From the NCBI GenBank assembly GCA_943788195.1, contig CALSPH010000002.1, forward strand, positions 590,004 through 654,003: a stretch of DNA of 64,000 bases, in the 5' to 3' direction. A program made the translations under genes and the position numbers. Each line of letters starts with the position of its first letter. Position 1 is the stretch's first letter. This DNA comes from an uncultured Bacteroidia bacterium. Lineage in GTDB: Bacteria; Bacteroidota; Bacteroidia; NS11-12g; UBA955. The notes below the pieces were generated by a model. That model saw only the letters and a program-made list of their open reading frames with translations. It ran no database searches and had not been told where the DNA came from. Positions 25,005 through 33,658 of this stretch are shown one piece after another.

Positions 25005-25012
25005 TAATTTTG
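25005..25012 (+). promoter_or_regulatory. -7 promoter box of haaO
   Basis: TAATTTTG matches TAnnTTTG and ends 6 nt before the ATG at 25019. Confidence 0.45.
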
Positions 25013-25018
25013 AACACT

Positions 25019-25546
25019 ATGGCAGTACGCAAACCTTTTAACCTTCAAGCGTGGATTGATGAACATCGAAATGAACTTAAACCTCCCGTTGGAAATCGAA
25101 ACTTATACAAAGATGCAGGTGATTATATCGTTATGATTGTGGCTGGACCCAATGCCAGAAAAGATTACCACTATAATGAAACCGAAGAATTGTTCTATCA
25201 ATTGGAAGGAGATATTGTGGTTAAAATACAAGAAGACGGCAAATCGGTTGAAGTGCCGATTAAAGAAGGGGAAATGTTTCTTTTGCCTGCAAAAATACCG
25301 CACTCACCCATCCGAAGCGACCGCAGTATTGGTTTGGTGATCGAGTGCAAAAGAACGGCTGGTGAACGGGACGGACTATTGTGGTACTGCGACAACTGCA
25401 ACAACCCATTGCATAGCACCTATTTCCCATTGAAGGATGTAGAAACCGACTTTCAACCGAGATTCAAGGAATACTATGCCAGCGAAGAAATGCGAACCTG
25501 CTCTAACTGTGGCACAGTAATGGAAACCGACCCTCGCTTTATCTAG
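25019..25546 (+). CDS. haaO: 3-hydroxyanthranilate 3,4-dioxygenase
   Basis: The 175-residue cupin opens 3-hydroxyanthranilate to aminocarboxymuconate semialdehyde, the precursor of quinolinate in the kynurenine pathway (tryptophan breakdown or NAD synthesis). The iron ligands are His51, Glu57 (in HYNETEELFYQ) and His95 (KIPHSP), at exactly the usual positions. The bacterial rubredoxin-like second metal site is present as CDNC (124-127) and CSNC (161-164). The ATG at 25019 is used because the earlier TTG (25010) is part of the -7 box. Other kynurenine genes are not in the window. Confidence 0.95.
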   Translation: MAVRKPFNLQAWIDEHRNELKPPVGNRNLYKDAGDYIVMIVAGPNARKDYHYNETEELFYQLEGDIVVKIQEDGKSVEVPIKEGEMFLLPAKIPHSPIRSDRSIGLVIECKRTAGERDGLLWYCDNCNNPLHSTYFPLKDVETDFQPRFKEYYASEEMRTCSNCGTVMETDPRFI

Positions 25547-25600
25547 CAATTAATTTGACAAATATCATTCGTCAGCCTCTCGTAAAATCGAATAAGAAAC

Positions 25601-25608
25601 TATCTTTG
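25601..25608 (+). promoter_or_regulatory. -7 promoter box of the ccm operon
   Basis: TATCTTTG matches TAnnTTTG and ends 4 nt before the ccmC ATG at 25613, predicting a leaderless mRNA for the operon. Confidence 0.5.
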
Positions 25609-25612
25609 CACC

Positions 25613-26296
25613 ATGCTTAAAAATGGCTGGTGGAAAGTTTTAGGAATCCTCTTAATGAGCTATACACTTTATCGTGGATTAACAACTCATGTGCCAGCAG
25701 TTGATCTAATTGAGCAAAGCATTCGCAACCTATTTTTCCATGTCCCCATGTGGATGGTAATGATTGTGATTCTTTTCACCTCTGCAGTGTATTCCATTCT
25801 CTATTTAAATAAGCAAGATTTAAAATACGATCATTATGCCCAATCCTTTTTAGAAATCGGACTTTTGTTGGGTGTTTGTGGGTGCATCACCGGAGCAATT
25901 TGGGCAAGGGCTACTTGGGGCGACTATTGGCCCAATGACCCTAAACTAAAAGGTGTTACAGCAGGCATGCTAATTTATGCAGCCCTTGTTGTGCTGCGAG
26001 CGGCCATAGACGAACCCAAGAAAAAGGCGAAGATTGGTGCAATTTATAACATCTTCGTTTTCCCTATTTTCTTAGCTTTTATCTATGTGATGCCTAAATT
26101 AAATCCAGGATTGCACCCAGGAAGTGGAGATACCGTTCAGTTTGTAGATTACAACGTAATGGATAAGGATCTTCGAATGGTGTTTTATCCAGCCATTTTA
26201 GGCTGGGGATTGTTATTCTTATGGATAACCACATTGAGATATCGAATGATCCGAATTATATACAAAAGGAACTTGAAACAATTGAACAAAGTATGA
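25613..26296 (+). CDS. ccmC: cytochrome c biogenesis protein CcmC (heme handling)
   Basis: The 227-residue protein has six membrane helices and the tryptophan-rich heme motif of the family (ARATWGDYWPND) between helices 3 and 4, with conserved histidines in NLFFHVPMWM and LHPGSG. CcmC presents heme to CcmE on the periplasmic side of the inner membrane in cytochrome c maturation system I. It is first in an operon: its TGA overlaps the ATG of the small ccmD-like gene. The predicted promoter lies 4 nt upstream. Confidence 0.93.
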   Translation: MLKNGWWKVLGILLMSYTLYRGLTTHVPAVDLIEQSIRNLFFHVPMWMVMIVILFTSAVYSILYLNKQDLKYDHYAQSFLEIGLLLGVCGCITGAIWARATWGDYWPNDPKLKGVTAGMLIYAALVVLRAAIDEPKKKAKIGAIYNIFVFPIFLAFIYVMPKLNPGLHPGSGDTVQFVDYNVMDKDLRMVFYPAILGWGLLFLWITTLRYRMIRIIYKRNLKQLNKV

Positions 26297-26436
26297 GTTT
26301 TACAGAGTTAATAAAAGATGCCAATAAATACTATGCAGTAATTGCTGTAATAGCCACGATTTTTATTCTTGTTGTACTTTATTTGGTATGGCTGGATGTA
26401 AAAATTAGAAGAATTGAAAAAGACAACGAAGATTAA
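26293..26436 (+). CDS. ccmD: CcmD-like small membrane protein
   Basis: The 47-residue protein has one membrane helix (about 14-34, YAVIAVIATIFILVVLYLVW) and a basic/acidic tail (KIRRIEKDNED). Position between ccmC and ccmE, size and topology fit CcmD, which helps release holo-CcmE from CcmC. Its ATG overlaps the ccmC stop (ATGA), implying translational coupling. Sequence conservation is low, so the call rests on context. Confidence 0.75.
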   Translation: MSFTELIKDANKYYAVIAVIATIFILVVLYLVWLDVKIRRIEKDNED

Positions 26437-26449
26437 TTAATTCGTAAAA

Positions 26450-26845
26450 ATGAAAACAGTACACATCGCGATCATCGCATTATTGGGAGTAGGAATTGCC
26501 GTAGTAGTTTCTTTATATGGCGGAACCAGCCAATACATCACGTTTGATGTTGCCAAGCAATACGCCAAGGAATATCCAAACAAAGAATTTCATGTGGTTG
26601 GGTCGCTAAATAAAGAGAAACCAATGGTGTATAACCCCATGAAAGATGCCAATCGTTTTGAATTCTATATGAATGACACCTTAGGCAATTTATCCAAAGT
26701 GATTTACTACAATAGCAAACCCCAGGATATTGAAAAAACAGAACGCATTGTTTGCATTGGCAAACACAATGGTGAATATTTTGAGGCAAGCCAAATCTTA
26801 AGTAAGTGCCCATCTAAATATAACGAAGAAATAGAGGGTAATTAA
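26450..26845 (+). CDS. ccmE: heme chaperone CcmE, CxxxY type
   Basis: The 131-residue protein has an N-terminal membrane anchor (6-24) and an OB-fold periplasmic domain. CcmE carries heme from CcmC to CcmF. In E. coli the heme-binding residue is His in HxxxY; here the motif is SKCPSKYNE with Cys120 and Tyr124, the alternative CxxxY form known from some bacteria and archaea. It lies 13 bp after ccmD and 1 bp before ccmF. Confidence 0.88.
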   Translation: MKTVHIAIIALLGVGIAVVVSLYGGTSQYITFDVAKQYAKEYPNKEFHVVGSLNKEKPMVYNPMKDANRFEFYMNDTLGNLSKVIYYNSKPQDIEKTERIVCIGKHNGEYFEASQILSKCPSKYNEEIEGN

Positions 26846-26846
26846 T

Positions 26847-29360
26847 ATGGGCGAAACCATTGTATTTGAAGGAGAACACCTATGGATCGGTAACCTAGGG
26901 CATGCAGCCATCGTTTTAGCGATGATTGCTTCTTTGGGAGCGGCCATTTTCTATATCCTCGGCAATAAAAACAAAGCCTATATCGGCACCGCACGTGTGC
27001 TCTTAATTACCCATGTAATTGCAGTATTTGCAATTGTTGCGGCTCTTTTTGGAATTATTTATGGCCATTATTTCGAATATCAATATGCATGGCAACACAG
27101 CAGTAAAGGACTGCCTTGGTACTTTATGCTTTCCTGTTTTTGGGAAGGTCAAGAAGGCAGTTTTCTGCTTTGGATTTTTTGGAATGCCGTACTCACTTTA
27201 ATCTTACTCAAAAAGGCAAAAAGCTGGGAAGCACCCGTACTTGCCATTGTATGCTTGGTCCAAGTTGCGCTCAACAGTATGCTATTGGGAATTGAATTTG
27301 AATTATTTGGCTCAGTAGCCCACATTGGGTCCAGTCCTTTTGAATTATTGCGTATTAAAAGCCCCGAGTTTTTACAAATCCCCATTGTACAAAAAATGGG
27401 GCAAGCTAAATATTTACACGCCATTCAAGATGGAAGCGGATTAAATCCTTTGCTTCAAAATTATTGGATGGTGATTCATCCACCCACCCTATTTTCTGGA
27501 TTTGCTTGTACGGTAATTCCATTTGCTTATGCGGTTGCCTCCATTTGGAATCGAAGAAGCAATGAATGGGTGACTGCTGCATTACCCTATACCATTATAA
27601 CCGTGATGATTTTGGGTACGGGCATTATCATGGGAGGCTATTGGGCCTATGAGTCCTTAAGTTTTGGAGGATACTGGGCATGGGATCCGGTAGAAAATGC
27701 ATCACTTATGCCTTGGATTTTAATGGTGGTCACCTTGCACATGCTACTCATCAGTAAGGCACGAGGAACCTATAAAGGGCTTTCTATCTTTTTGGCGATA
27801 TCCTCATTTGTGATGGTGCTTTATGCCACATTCTTAACACGAAGTGGTGTATTAGGTGACAGCTCGGTGCACTCCTTTGTGGACTTAGGCTTAAACGGTC
27901 AACTGCTCATCGTGTTGTTCAGTTTTATTGCCTTGCCGCTGGGTTTATGGATATACAACAAAGTGAAGTACAAGGAAGAAAAGACCGCTCAAATCGAAGA
28001 AAAAATTCACAGTCGCGAATTTTGGATGTTCATTGGTGCCTTGGTGCTGGTTTTATCCTTAGTACATATCATTGGCGCTACTTCCATTCCGGTTTACAAT
28101 AAATTGTTTGGTACCAACATCGCTCCACCGACTGACCCAATAGCATATTACAACACCTGGCAAACACCGTTTGCGATGATCATTTTATTGATTATGGCAG
28201 TTGGGCAGTTCTTGCGATTCAGAGAAACTCCGCGCAGCGTTTGGCTGAAACCCGTGGTATTATCATTAATCATTTCCGTGTTGCTTACCTTAATCCTTGC
28301 TTATGCGTTCTCCATCAACACTGGCCTCTACTTTTTCTTTCTTTTTGCCTGTATTTATGCAGCCGTTGCAAATATTCAATACATTTTTACCGGGCTTAAA
28401 GGAAAGCTCAAATTAGCCGGAGCTTCCATTGCGCATGCGGGTTTTGGAATCATGCTCTTAGGAGTGTTGGTTTCCTCAGTAAACCAGCATGTGATTTCAT
28501 ATAATAATACGGGAGGTGATTATATTGATGCCACAGCCAAGGATGGAATGGAAAAAGTAAAAGCCGTTTCATTTAACCGTGAGAACATCCTCTTGCAAAA
28601 GAATGTTCCGGTTATGCTGGATGATTACCGTGCAACGTATTATGGTGACACCTTTATCGCCCCAAATAAATTTTTCAAAGTACGCTATCAAAAAATAGAC
28701 CCAATTAGCAAAGAGATCAACGAAGAATTTATATTGAGTCCGTATGCACAGATGAATGACAAAATGGGTGGTTTAGTTTCCAGTCCATCTACTAAGCACT
28801 ATTTATCTAAAGATGTATTTACTCACGTAAACCATGAATCTTCCCTTGATAAAGAACAACCCTGGTCCAATAAATTGGTACACACGGTACAGATTGGCGA
28901 CACCATCACCACTGTGGATGCATTGCACCGATTGATATTAAAAGACATTCGCAAAGAAGGGACTACCGATGGAAAACAAGTGGCCATTTATCCTCAAATC
29001 GAATTGACCTCAATAGAAGGAATCAAAACCATCCAACCCCGTTTGATATTGGATATGGAAAAAATTGCGCAACGCAGATCAATCGAGCAATATGCCATAC
29101 GAGAACCTGTTGAAGAAAGTGGGCTCGGAATAAAAGTAGAGCTTACGCGTATTTTATTGCCGTTGCCCGGTGACGCACAAAAAGAGCCTCAATATGTGAT
29201 TACCACCTATCAGCGTCAACCCACAAAAGACTATATCATTCTTAAGGCGATTGTATTTCCGTGGATCAATTTAGTCTGGGCTGGAACACTTATTATGATT
29301 TTTGGATTCTTTCTATCCATAATCAGAAGAGCAAAAGAGTATAACAAGATTGCAAAATGA
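26847..29360 (+). CDS. ccmF: cytochrome c heme lyase CcmF/CcsA
   Basis: The 837-residue protein has about 15 membrane helices. The heme-binding motif WGGYWAWDPVENASLMPW is intact at about residues 271-288, with conserved histidines in the neighbouring helices (VIHPPTLFSG, LHMLLIS). A large periplasmic domain (about 560-810) precedes the final helix, as in CcmF. It would attach heme to apocytochrome c (CxxCH) with heme from CcmE. Its last four bases overlap the next gene (ATGA). Confidence 0.95.
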   Translation: MGETIVFEGEHLWIGNLGHAAIVLAMIASLGAAIFYILGNKNKAYIGTARVLLITHVIAVFAIVAALFGIIYGHYFEYQYAWQHSSKGLPWYFMLSCFWEGQEGSFLLWIFWNAVLTLILLKKAKSWEAPVLAIVCLVQVALNSMLLGIEFELFGSVAHIGSSPFELLRIKSPEFLQIPIVQKMGQAKYLHAIQDGSGLNPLLQNYWMVIHPPTLFSGFACTVIPFAYAVASIWNRRSNEWVTAALPYTIITVMILGTGIIMGGYWAYESLSFGGYWAWDPVENASLMPWILMVVTLHMLLISKARGTYKGLSIFLAISSFVMVLYATFLTRSGVLGDSSVHSFVDLGLNGQLLIVLFSFIALPLGLWIYNKVKYKEEKTAQIEEKIHSREFWMFIGALVLVLSLVHIIGATSIPVYNKLFGTNIAPPTDPIAYYNTWQTPFAMIILLIMAVGQFLRFRETPRSVWLKPVVLSLIISVLLTLILAYAFSINTGLYFFFLFACIYAAVANIQYIFTGLKGKLKLAGASIAHAGFGIMLLGVLVSSVNQHVISYNNTGGDYIDATAKDGMEKVKAVSFNRENILLQKNVPVMLDDYRATYYGDTFIAPNKFFKVRYQKIDPISKEINEEFILSPYAQMNDKMGGLVSSPSTKHYLSKDVFTHVNHESSLDKEQPWSNKLVHTVQIGDTITTVDALHRLILKDIRKEGTTDGKQVAIYPQIELTSIEGIKTIQPRLILDMEKIAQRRSIEQYAIREPVEESGLGIKVELTRILLPLPGDAQKEPQYVITTYQRQPTKDYIILKAIVFPWINLVWAGTLIMIFGFFLSIIRRAKEYNKIAK

Positions 29361-30100
29361 AAACACCAATAATTATAATAGGTTGGGGCACTACTGCTCA
29401 GTTTTTCGCCAAGCGATTTTCACATTTACGCATAGTTGCTGTTGCAACACGTGAAAAAGTAGATACCGGTAAAATAAAAAACATCCGCCTAAAAGAGATC
29501 AAAGATTCATTTGAAGGAATCATTTTGCTTTGCGTAAACGATGATAGCATAGCCGAGGTTGCACATCAATTATCTGAGAGTAATGGCCTGATTTGTCATT
29601 GCGCAGGTGCTATTGATATCAATGTTTTGGAAGACTTACAAAGCTTCGGTGTGTTTTATCCATTCCAGTCCTTAGCAAAAGTAGAAGCGGATGAAGAAAT
29701 TCCTTTGCTCATTGAATGCGAGCATTTCTTGGATGGCAAATTATTGCATCAATTGGCGGTAGAAGGAAAATTTAAAGCAACGGATGTAAACAGCGAGCAA
29801 AGAAGACACTTGCATCTTGCCGCTACGGTGGTTAATAATTTTACCCATCACTTGCTCTCATCTACCAAGGATTATTTATTAAAAAACAATGTGGATCGTG
29901 CCTTATTGACTCCCTTGATCTCCAAAACATTCGCGCATTTCTTAGAAGGCGAAGCGAATGGTTTCGAATTACAAACAGGACCGGCAAAACGAGGTGATAC
30001 AGATACCATCAAAACACATCTGGATATGTTGAAGGAGGATGCGGATTTTGCGGTTTTGTATCAATCGATGAGTGACTTAATTGCTAAAAAACACGCATAA
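29357..30100 (+). CDS. Rossmann-like/DUF2520 dehydrogenase-like protein
   Basis: The 247-residue protein has an N-terminal NAD(P)-binding Rossmann start (IIIIGWGTTAQFFAKRF) and a C-terminal helical DUF2520 domain with HLAATVVNNFTHHLLSS and the GPAKRGDTDTIKTHL motif. The family looks like a ketopantoate-reductase or F420-type dehydrogenase relative; substrate unknown. It overlaps ccmF by four bases, so it is co-transcribed with cytochrome c maturation genes, without a known reason. Confidence 0.85.
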   Translation: MKTPIIIIGWGTTAQFFAKRFSHLRIVAVATREKVDTGKIKNIRLKEIKDSFEGIILLCVNDDSIAEVAHQLSESNGLICHCAGAIDINVLEDLQSFGVFYPFQSLAKVEADEEIPLLIECEHFLDGKLLHQLAVEGKFKATDVNSEQRRHLHLAATVVNNFTHHLLSSTKDYLLKNNVDRALLTPLISKTFAHFLEGEANGFELQTGPAKRGDTDTIKTHLDMLKEDADFAVLYQSMSDLIAKKHA

Positions 30101-30168
30101 GGACGTTGAAATCTGGATTTTGAATTCAGTCTCAATATTCCGAAATTGCCCCCCTAAATAATACTACT

Positions 30169-31047
30169 ATGAAGAAAGCATACGTTTTTCCAGGCCAAGG
30201 AGCTCAATTCGTTGGAATGGGTAAAGAATTATATGATACTAATCCAGAGGCCAAGAAGTTATTTGAACGAGCCAATAACTTATTGGGTTTTCGAATCACA
30301 GATGAAATGTTTGAAGGCACCGCTGAAGGACTGAAGGAAACCAAAGTGACTCAACCTGCAATTTTTTTGCATAGTGTGTTAAGCGCTTACAGTTTGGGTG
30401 ATGATTTTCAGCCTGACATGGCCGCGGGACATAGTTTAGGTGAATTCTCAGCATTGGTTGCTGCAAAGGCAATGAGTTTTGAGGATGGCCTTCAATTAGT
30501 AAGTAAAAGAGCTTTAGCCATGCAAAAAGCATGTGAAATAACCCCATCGACCATGGCTGCTGTTTTAGCCCTTGAGGATAAGGTAGTAGAAGATATCTGC
30601 GCAGATATTGAAGGGGTGGTGGTTGCTGCCAACTATAATTGCCCAGGGCAGTTGGTGATTAGTGGGGAAACATCCGCAGTAGAAGCGGCTTGCGAAAAAT
30701 TAAAAGCAGCCGGTGCGCGAAGAGCATTAATTTTACCGGTAGGTGGTGCATTTCACAGCCCAATGATGGAACCTGCACGAGAAGAATTGGCTGCGGCCAT
30801 TGCAGAAACGGTAATAATGGAACCCATTTGTCCCATCTATCAAAACGTAGTTGCCAAAGCGGTTACGAATCCTGCAGAGATTAAAGAAAATTTGATCGCT
30901 CAACTCACTGCACCCGTACGTTGGACACAAAGTGTACAACAAATGGTGGCTGATGGTGCTACCCTATTTACTGAAATTGGACCAGGCAAGGTGCTGCAAG
31001 GCTTGGTTAAAAAAATTAGTCCAGATACCGAAACTGCAGGCTTATAA
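30169..31047 (+). CDS. fabD: malonyl-CoA:ACP transacylase
   Basis: The 292-residue protein has the acyltransferase start FPGQGAQFVGMG, the nucleophile motif GHSLGEFSAL (Ser89) and the catalytic His196 in GGAFHSPMM, with a C-terminal FTEIGPGKVLQGL. It loads malonyl groups onto acyl carrier protein for fatty acid synthesis in the cytoplasm. Its length is slightly below the typical 300-310. The stop overlaps the ATG of the next gene by one base (TAATG). Confidence 0.97.
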   Translation: MKKAYVFPGQGAQFVGMGKELYDTNPEAKKLFERANNLLGFRITDEMFEGTAEGLKETKVTQPAIFLHSVLSAYSLGDDFQPDMAAGHSLGEFSALVAAKAMSFEDGLQLVSKRALAMQKACEITPSTMAAVLALEDKVVEDICADIEGVVVAANYNCPGQLVISGETSAVEAACEKLKAAGARRALILPVGGAFHSPMMEPAREELAAAIAETVIMEPICPIYQNVVAKAVTNPAEIKENLIAQLTAPVRWTQSVQQMVADGATLFTEIGPGKVLQGLVKKISPDTETAGL

Positions 31048-31625
31048 TGGCACTTGATCAGGACTTTTGGAATCAACGTAATGTGGAACAACAAACAGGC
31101 TGGGATTTAGGCGAAGCCTCACCTCCATTGGTAGCTATCTTTGATCAAATTGAAAACAAGAATGCGAGCATTCTTATTCCAGGTTGCGGCAATGCCTATG
31201 AAGCGCAATACCTTTTAGAAAAGGGATTTACCAATATTACCTTAATTGACATTGCTCCCCTCTTAGTAAAGGAATTGCAAGAACAATTTGTTGGAAACAA
31301 ACACATTCATATTATTTGTGCAGACTTTTTCGATTTAGAAGGTCAATTTGACTACATCATCGAGCAAACGTTTTTCTGTGCTTTAGATCCCAGTTTACGA
31401 AAGGCTTATGTAGATAAAATGCATTCGCTACTCAATCCGCAAGGCATATTGACAGGGGTGATGTTTAGCCAACCATTTGAGATAGAAGGGCCTCCTTTTG
31501 GCGGGACGCAAGAAGAATATGAAAGGCTCTTTGCTGATCAATTCATCCTTAACTTCTCTGCAAGTGCACATTCAATCCCTGCACGCCAGGGTCATGAATT
31601 GAAAGCGGTATTAACCAAACGTTAG
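31047..31625 (+). CDS. TPMT-like SAM-dependent methyltransferase
   Basis: The 192-residue protein resembles thiol/thiopurine-type methyltransferases: FWNQRNVEQQTGWDLGEASPPL at the start, the SAM-binding ILIPGCGNAYEAQYLLEKGF, then DYIIEQTFFCALDP and FGGTQEEYE. Family members methylate sulfur, selenium or halide compounds. The substrate here is unknown. It overlaps fabD by one base and converges with a broken outer-membrane gene (4-bp overlap of the 3' ends). Confidence 0.88.
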   Translation: MALDQDFWNQRNVEQQTGWDLGEASPPLVAIFDQIENKNASILIPGCGNAYEAQYLLEKGFTNITLIDIAPLLVKELQEQFVGNKHIHIICADFFDLEGQFDYIIEQTFFCALDPSLRKAYVDKMHSLLNPQGILTGVMFSQPFEIEGPPFGGTQEEYERLFADQFILNFSASAHSIPARQGHELKAVLTKR

Positions 31626-32317
31626 TTTTCTTTTGCTTTCCACTTGAGTTGATAACCAAAATACGCATTGAATAAGGCGGTTTGAGTTTTGATAGATCCT
31701 CCTAAATTAGTTATAGCGGTCGTAGTTCTAGTGGCAGGCCAATCTGCAACGGGAATAAAATTATGATGATAATCTATGCCGATCCCTCCAAAAAAGAGCC
31801 CGAAGTTTTTTATAATTTTGGCTCTAGCCACCAAACCAACAGAAACTGGATTATACCCCTGCGCTGACCCGATACCTTCAAAAGCATCATTCATGTTCAC
31901 CACAACATCTAACCTTGGACCTAATCCAAAAACCAAATTTGTTCCGTGAAATTCCAACTGATATTGGGCCAAAGTATTGAACGAGATGTAGTCCAAATAA
32001 GCTTCAACGCGAACTGTACCTATCGGCCCCTGGCCAAAAACATTCGTAGTGTCAAAGGAATTCCAACCACCCACACGCAGAAAGCCTATGCTGCTGGAAA
32101 GTGAAAAACGCTTTTTCTTCATATATTCTGCTCCAATAAAAAAAGATGGACCCACTAAACTGTTCGGATAAAAACTGGTGTTGCCAGAATTCTTAAAGGT
32201 CCAATCCAATTGGGTTACTGCAACACCGGGTTGAATAAAAATGCGCTGGGCTCACGCTTGGTTGCCTAAGGCTACCAACAACAGAACAAGTAAAAACCGT
32301 TTTCCAGATGTCTTCAT
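31622..32317 (-). pseudogene. outer-membrane beta-barrel protein gene with a stop codon in the signal peptide
   Basis: Read on the minus strand from the ATG at 32315-32317, the frame gives a signal peptide (MKTSGKRFLLVLLLVALG, then NQA), a TGA at 32252-32254 (codon 22), and straight on AQRIFIQPGVAV and about 200 residues of a PorT-like barrel (SFFIGAEYMKKKRFSLSSSI, LVARAKIIKNFGLFFGGIG, ending FGYQLKW). The TGA replaces one residue within the expected cleavage site NQA-x-AQ, and the frame is otherwise open from ATG to 31622. This is one nonsense mutation, or a sequencing/assembly error. No in-frame ATG follows near it; a TTG at 32207-32209 would give a barrel without signal peptide. Confidence 0.75.
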
Positions 32318-32740
32318 ATGAATACAATAATAGAACTTGAGGATTTCGAATCCAAACCGGCCCATTGGATCTAATTAATTGCTTATTATTGACTCAAAAT
32401 TTTGGTATACAGCAATTATTTATGTGCAGATTTGACTTCCGTTCATTTTAATATTGGAAATCGATGAGCAACTTCAAGAAAAAAGGAGAATAATTTTTCA
32501 GACGAACCTGAAGAATGGGGTTTTATTGGAACCACAGGTAAAACCCAAAATTTAATCAATGGGGTAGGAAATCTCCAATTCAAGATAACACCTCGCTTTC
32601 GATCACTCAGCAAGTTGAAGCTACCCTCCCGATATTCATCGGGACTGGACTTCCTTCCTCTCCATTTTGTATCGCTCAGTATAACCTTCCTTCGACTTCG
32701 CTAAGGACATGCCTCGCCAAGGATTGTTTCTTTGAAAATA

Positions 32741-32774
32741 AAAAACCCACCAGTTTAATTACTGATGGGTTTTT
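32741..32774. terminator. bidirectional terminator hairpin
   Basis: AAAAACCCACCAG (32741-32753) and CTGATGGGTTTTT (32762-32774) form a 13-bp stem with one G-T pair. On the minus strand it follows the tRNA-Asn-like scrap at 32791-32806, as a tRNA terminator would. Confidence 0.7.
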
Positions 32775-32790
32775 GTCGCTTCTGCGAAGA

Positions 32791-32806
32791 TCCCCAACCT
32801 GGACTC
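32791..32806 (-). repeat. copy of a tRNA-Asn 3' end
   Basis: TCCCCAACCTGGACTC is identical to 34143-34158 inside tRNA-Asn and has the same orientation; the rest of the cloverleaf is missing. Confidence 0.55.
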
Positions 32807-32867
32807 ACTTCGTCCTGTGTCCTCAGCATAAACTTCTCGCCAGGCTTATTCGCCATAGGCGAATAAA

Positions 32868-32897
32868 AAAGGCTTAATCTTTTCAGATTAAGCCTTT
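32868..32897. terminator. bidirectional terminator hairpin
   Basis: AAAGGCTTAATC (32868-32879) pairs perfectly with GATTAAGCCTTT (32886-32897) around a 6-nt loop; an A run precedes it on the plus strand. Confidence 0.7.
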
Positions 32898-33132
32898 GGT
32901 CGCTTTGCTCCCCCTATTATTCAGAGTTGCAGCCAATCCTCGCCCTATGAGGGGCTACTCTCAGAAAGTCTTGTCCATTGAAATTAACTATGTTCTAGTA
33001 AAAATTGCTAGAGAAAAGTCAGTAATGACTTTAGTTCCAAATCTAATATTCATATATGCCGAGTAAACTTTCTAGTGTTAATTGTCAAACAAAAGTGGAA
33101 CAAATTGCTTGAAGGATTATTGCTCTTAGATA

Positions 33133-33657
33133 GGTTCTGTCGCATTAATTATTTTGACTGTAAACTAAGGTAAATGTGGCAAAAAGGTTTGATTGATAGT
33201 CAGTGTTTTAACTTTTCACGGACATCTAAATTTATTATTAAAACGAATAATTTTGGATTAATGCGAAAGAACCCACTATATTCCCAATATGATTAATGTT
33301 GCATATTACCTTGCTTATCCACTGCTCGGTAGAGATAGCGGTCTTTTCCTCCTACTTTGATGTAGGTCTCATCCATGCGCCAACTGTCACAAACCTGTTT
33401 CTTGCGTTTGTGCATATTCGCTTCTACTAAAGATGAAAACTTAAAAACCCATCTCTGAATATTGGAGTGGTCTACTTTTACACCACGTATTTTGAGTAAT
33501 TCTTCCACATCTCGGTAACTCAAAGTAAATCTCAATTTGAAATAAACTGCTTGTAAAATGATTGCTTTTGGATAACGATGATGTTTAAACATAAATTCTA
33601 ATTTTCAACTACAAATCTAAACGCTTCAGTTTATTTTCAAATTAATGCGACAGAACC
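33133..33657. mobile_element. IS6-like element, internally deleted, with terminal inverted repeats
   Basis: GGTTCTGTCGCATTAATT at 33133-33150 is matched by its exact inverted copy at 33640-33657, bounding a 525-bp element. Inside is the N-terminal part of an IS6/IS26-type transposase and, at about 33257-33275, a third repeat copy with one mismatch (TTAATGCGAAAGAACC). The third copy makes a smaller 143-bp unit with the left repeat. A full IS6 element is about 700-900 bp, so this is a deletion derivative that could still be mobilised by a complete element. The flanking 8-bp sequences (CTTAGATA, AAGTTTAT) do not match, so no target duplication remains. It interrupts the serine recombinase remnant. 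Confidence 0.75.
33293..33592 (-). pseudogene. IS6-family transposase, N-terminal fragment
   Basis: The 99-residue fragment has the IS6 opening (FKHHRYPKAIILQAVYFKLRF, SYRDVEELLKIRGVKVDHSNIQRWV) and the first catalytic aspartate region DSWRMDETYIKVGGKDRYLYRAVD. It stops after KQGNMQH, where the sequence passes into another repeat. The second Asp and the Glu of the DDE triad, and about 130 residues, are missing, so it is inactive. Confidence 0.85.
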
Positions 33658-33658
33658 A

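Larger units (their letters stand above)
32318..33132. other. 815-bp degraded intergenic region
   Basis: No intact gene is seen. A frame starting at ATG 32464 (MSNFKKKGE) stops early, but a shift of one frame continues with NNFSDEPEEWGFIGTTGKT and more, suggesting a decayed short gene. Then come GTCGAAGGAA-type repeats (about 32640-32720), two terminator hairpins (32741-32774, 32868-32897), a 16-bp scrap of a tRNA-Asn 3' end (32791-32806) and unexplained sequence up to the IS6-like repeat at 33133. Confidence 0.55.
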
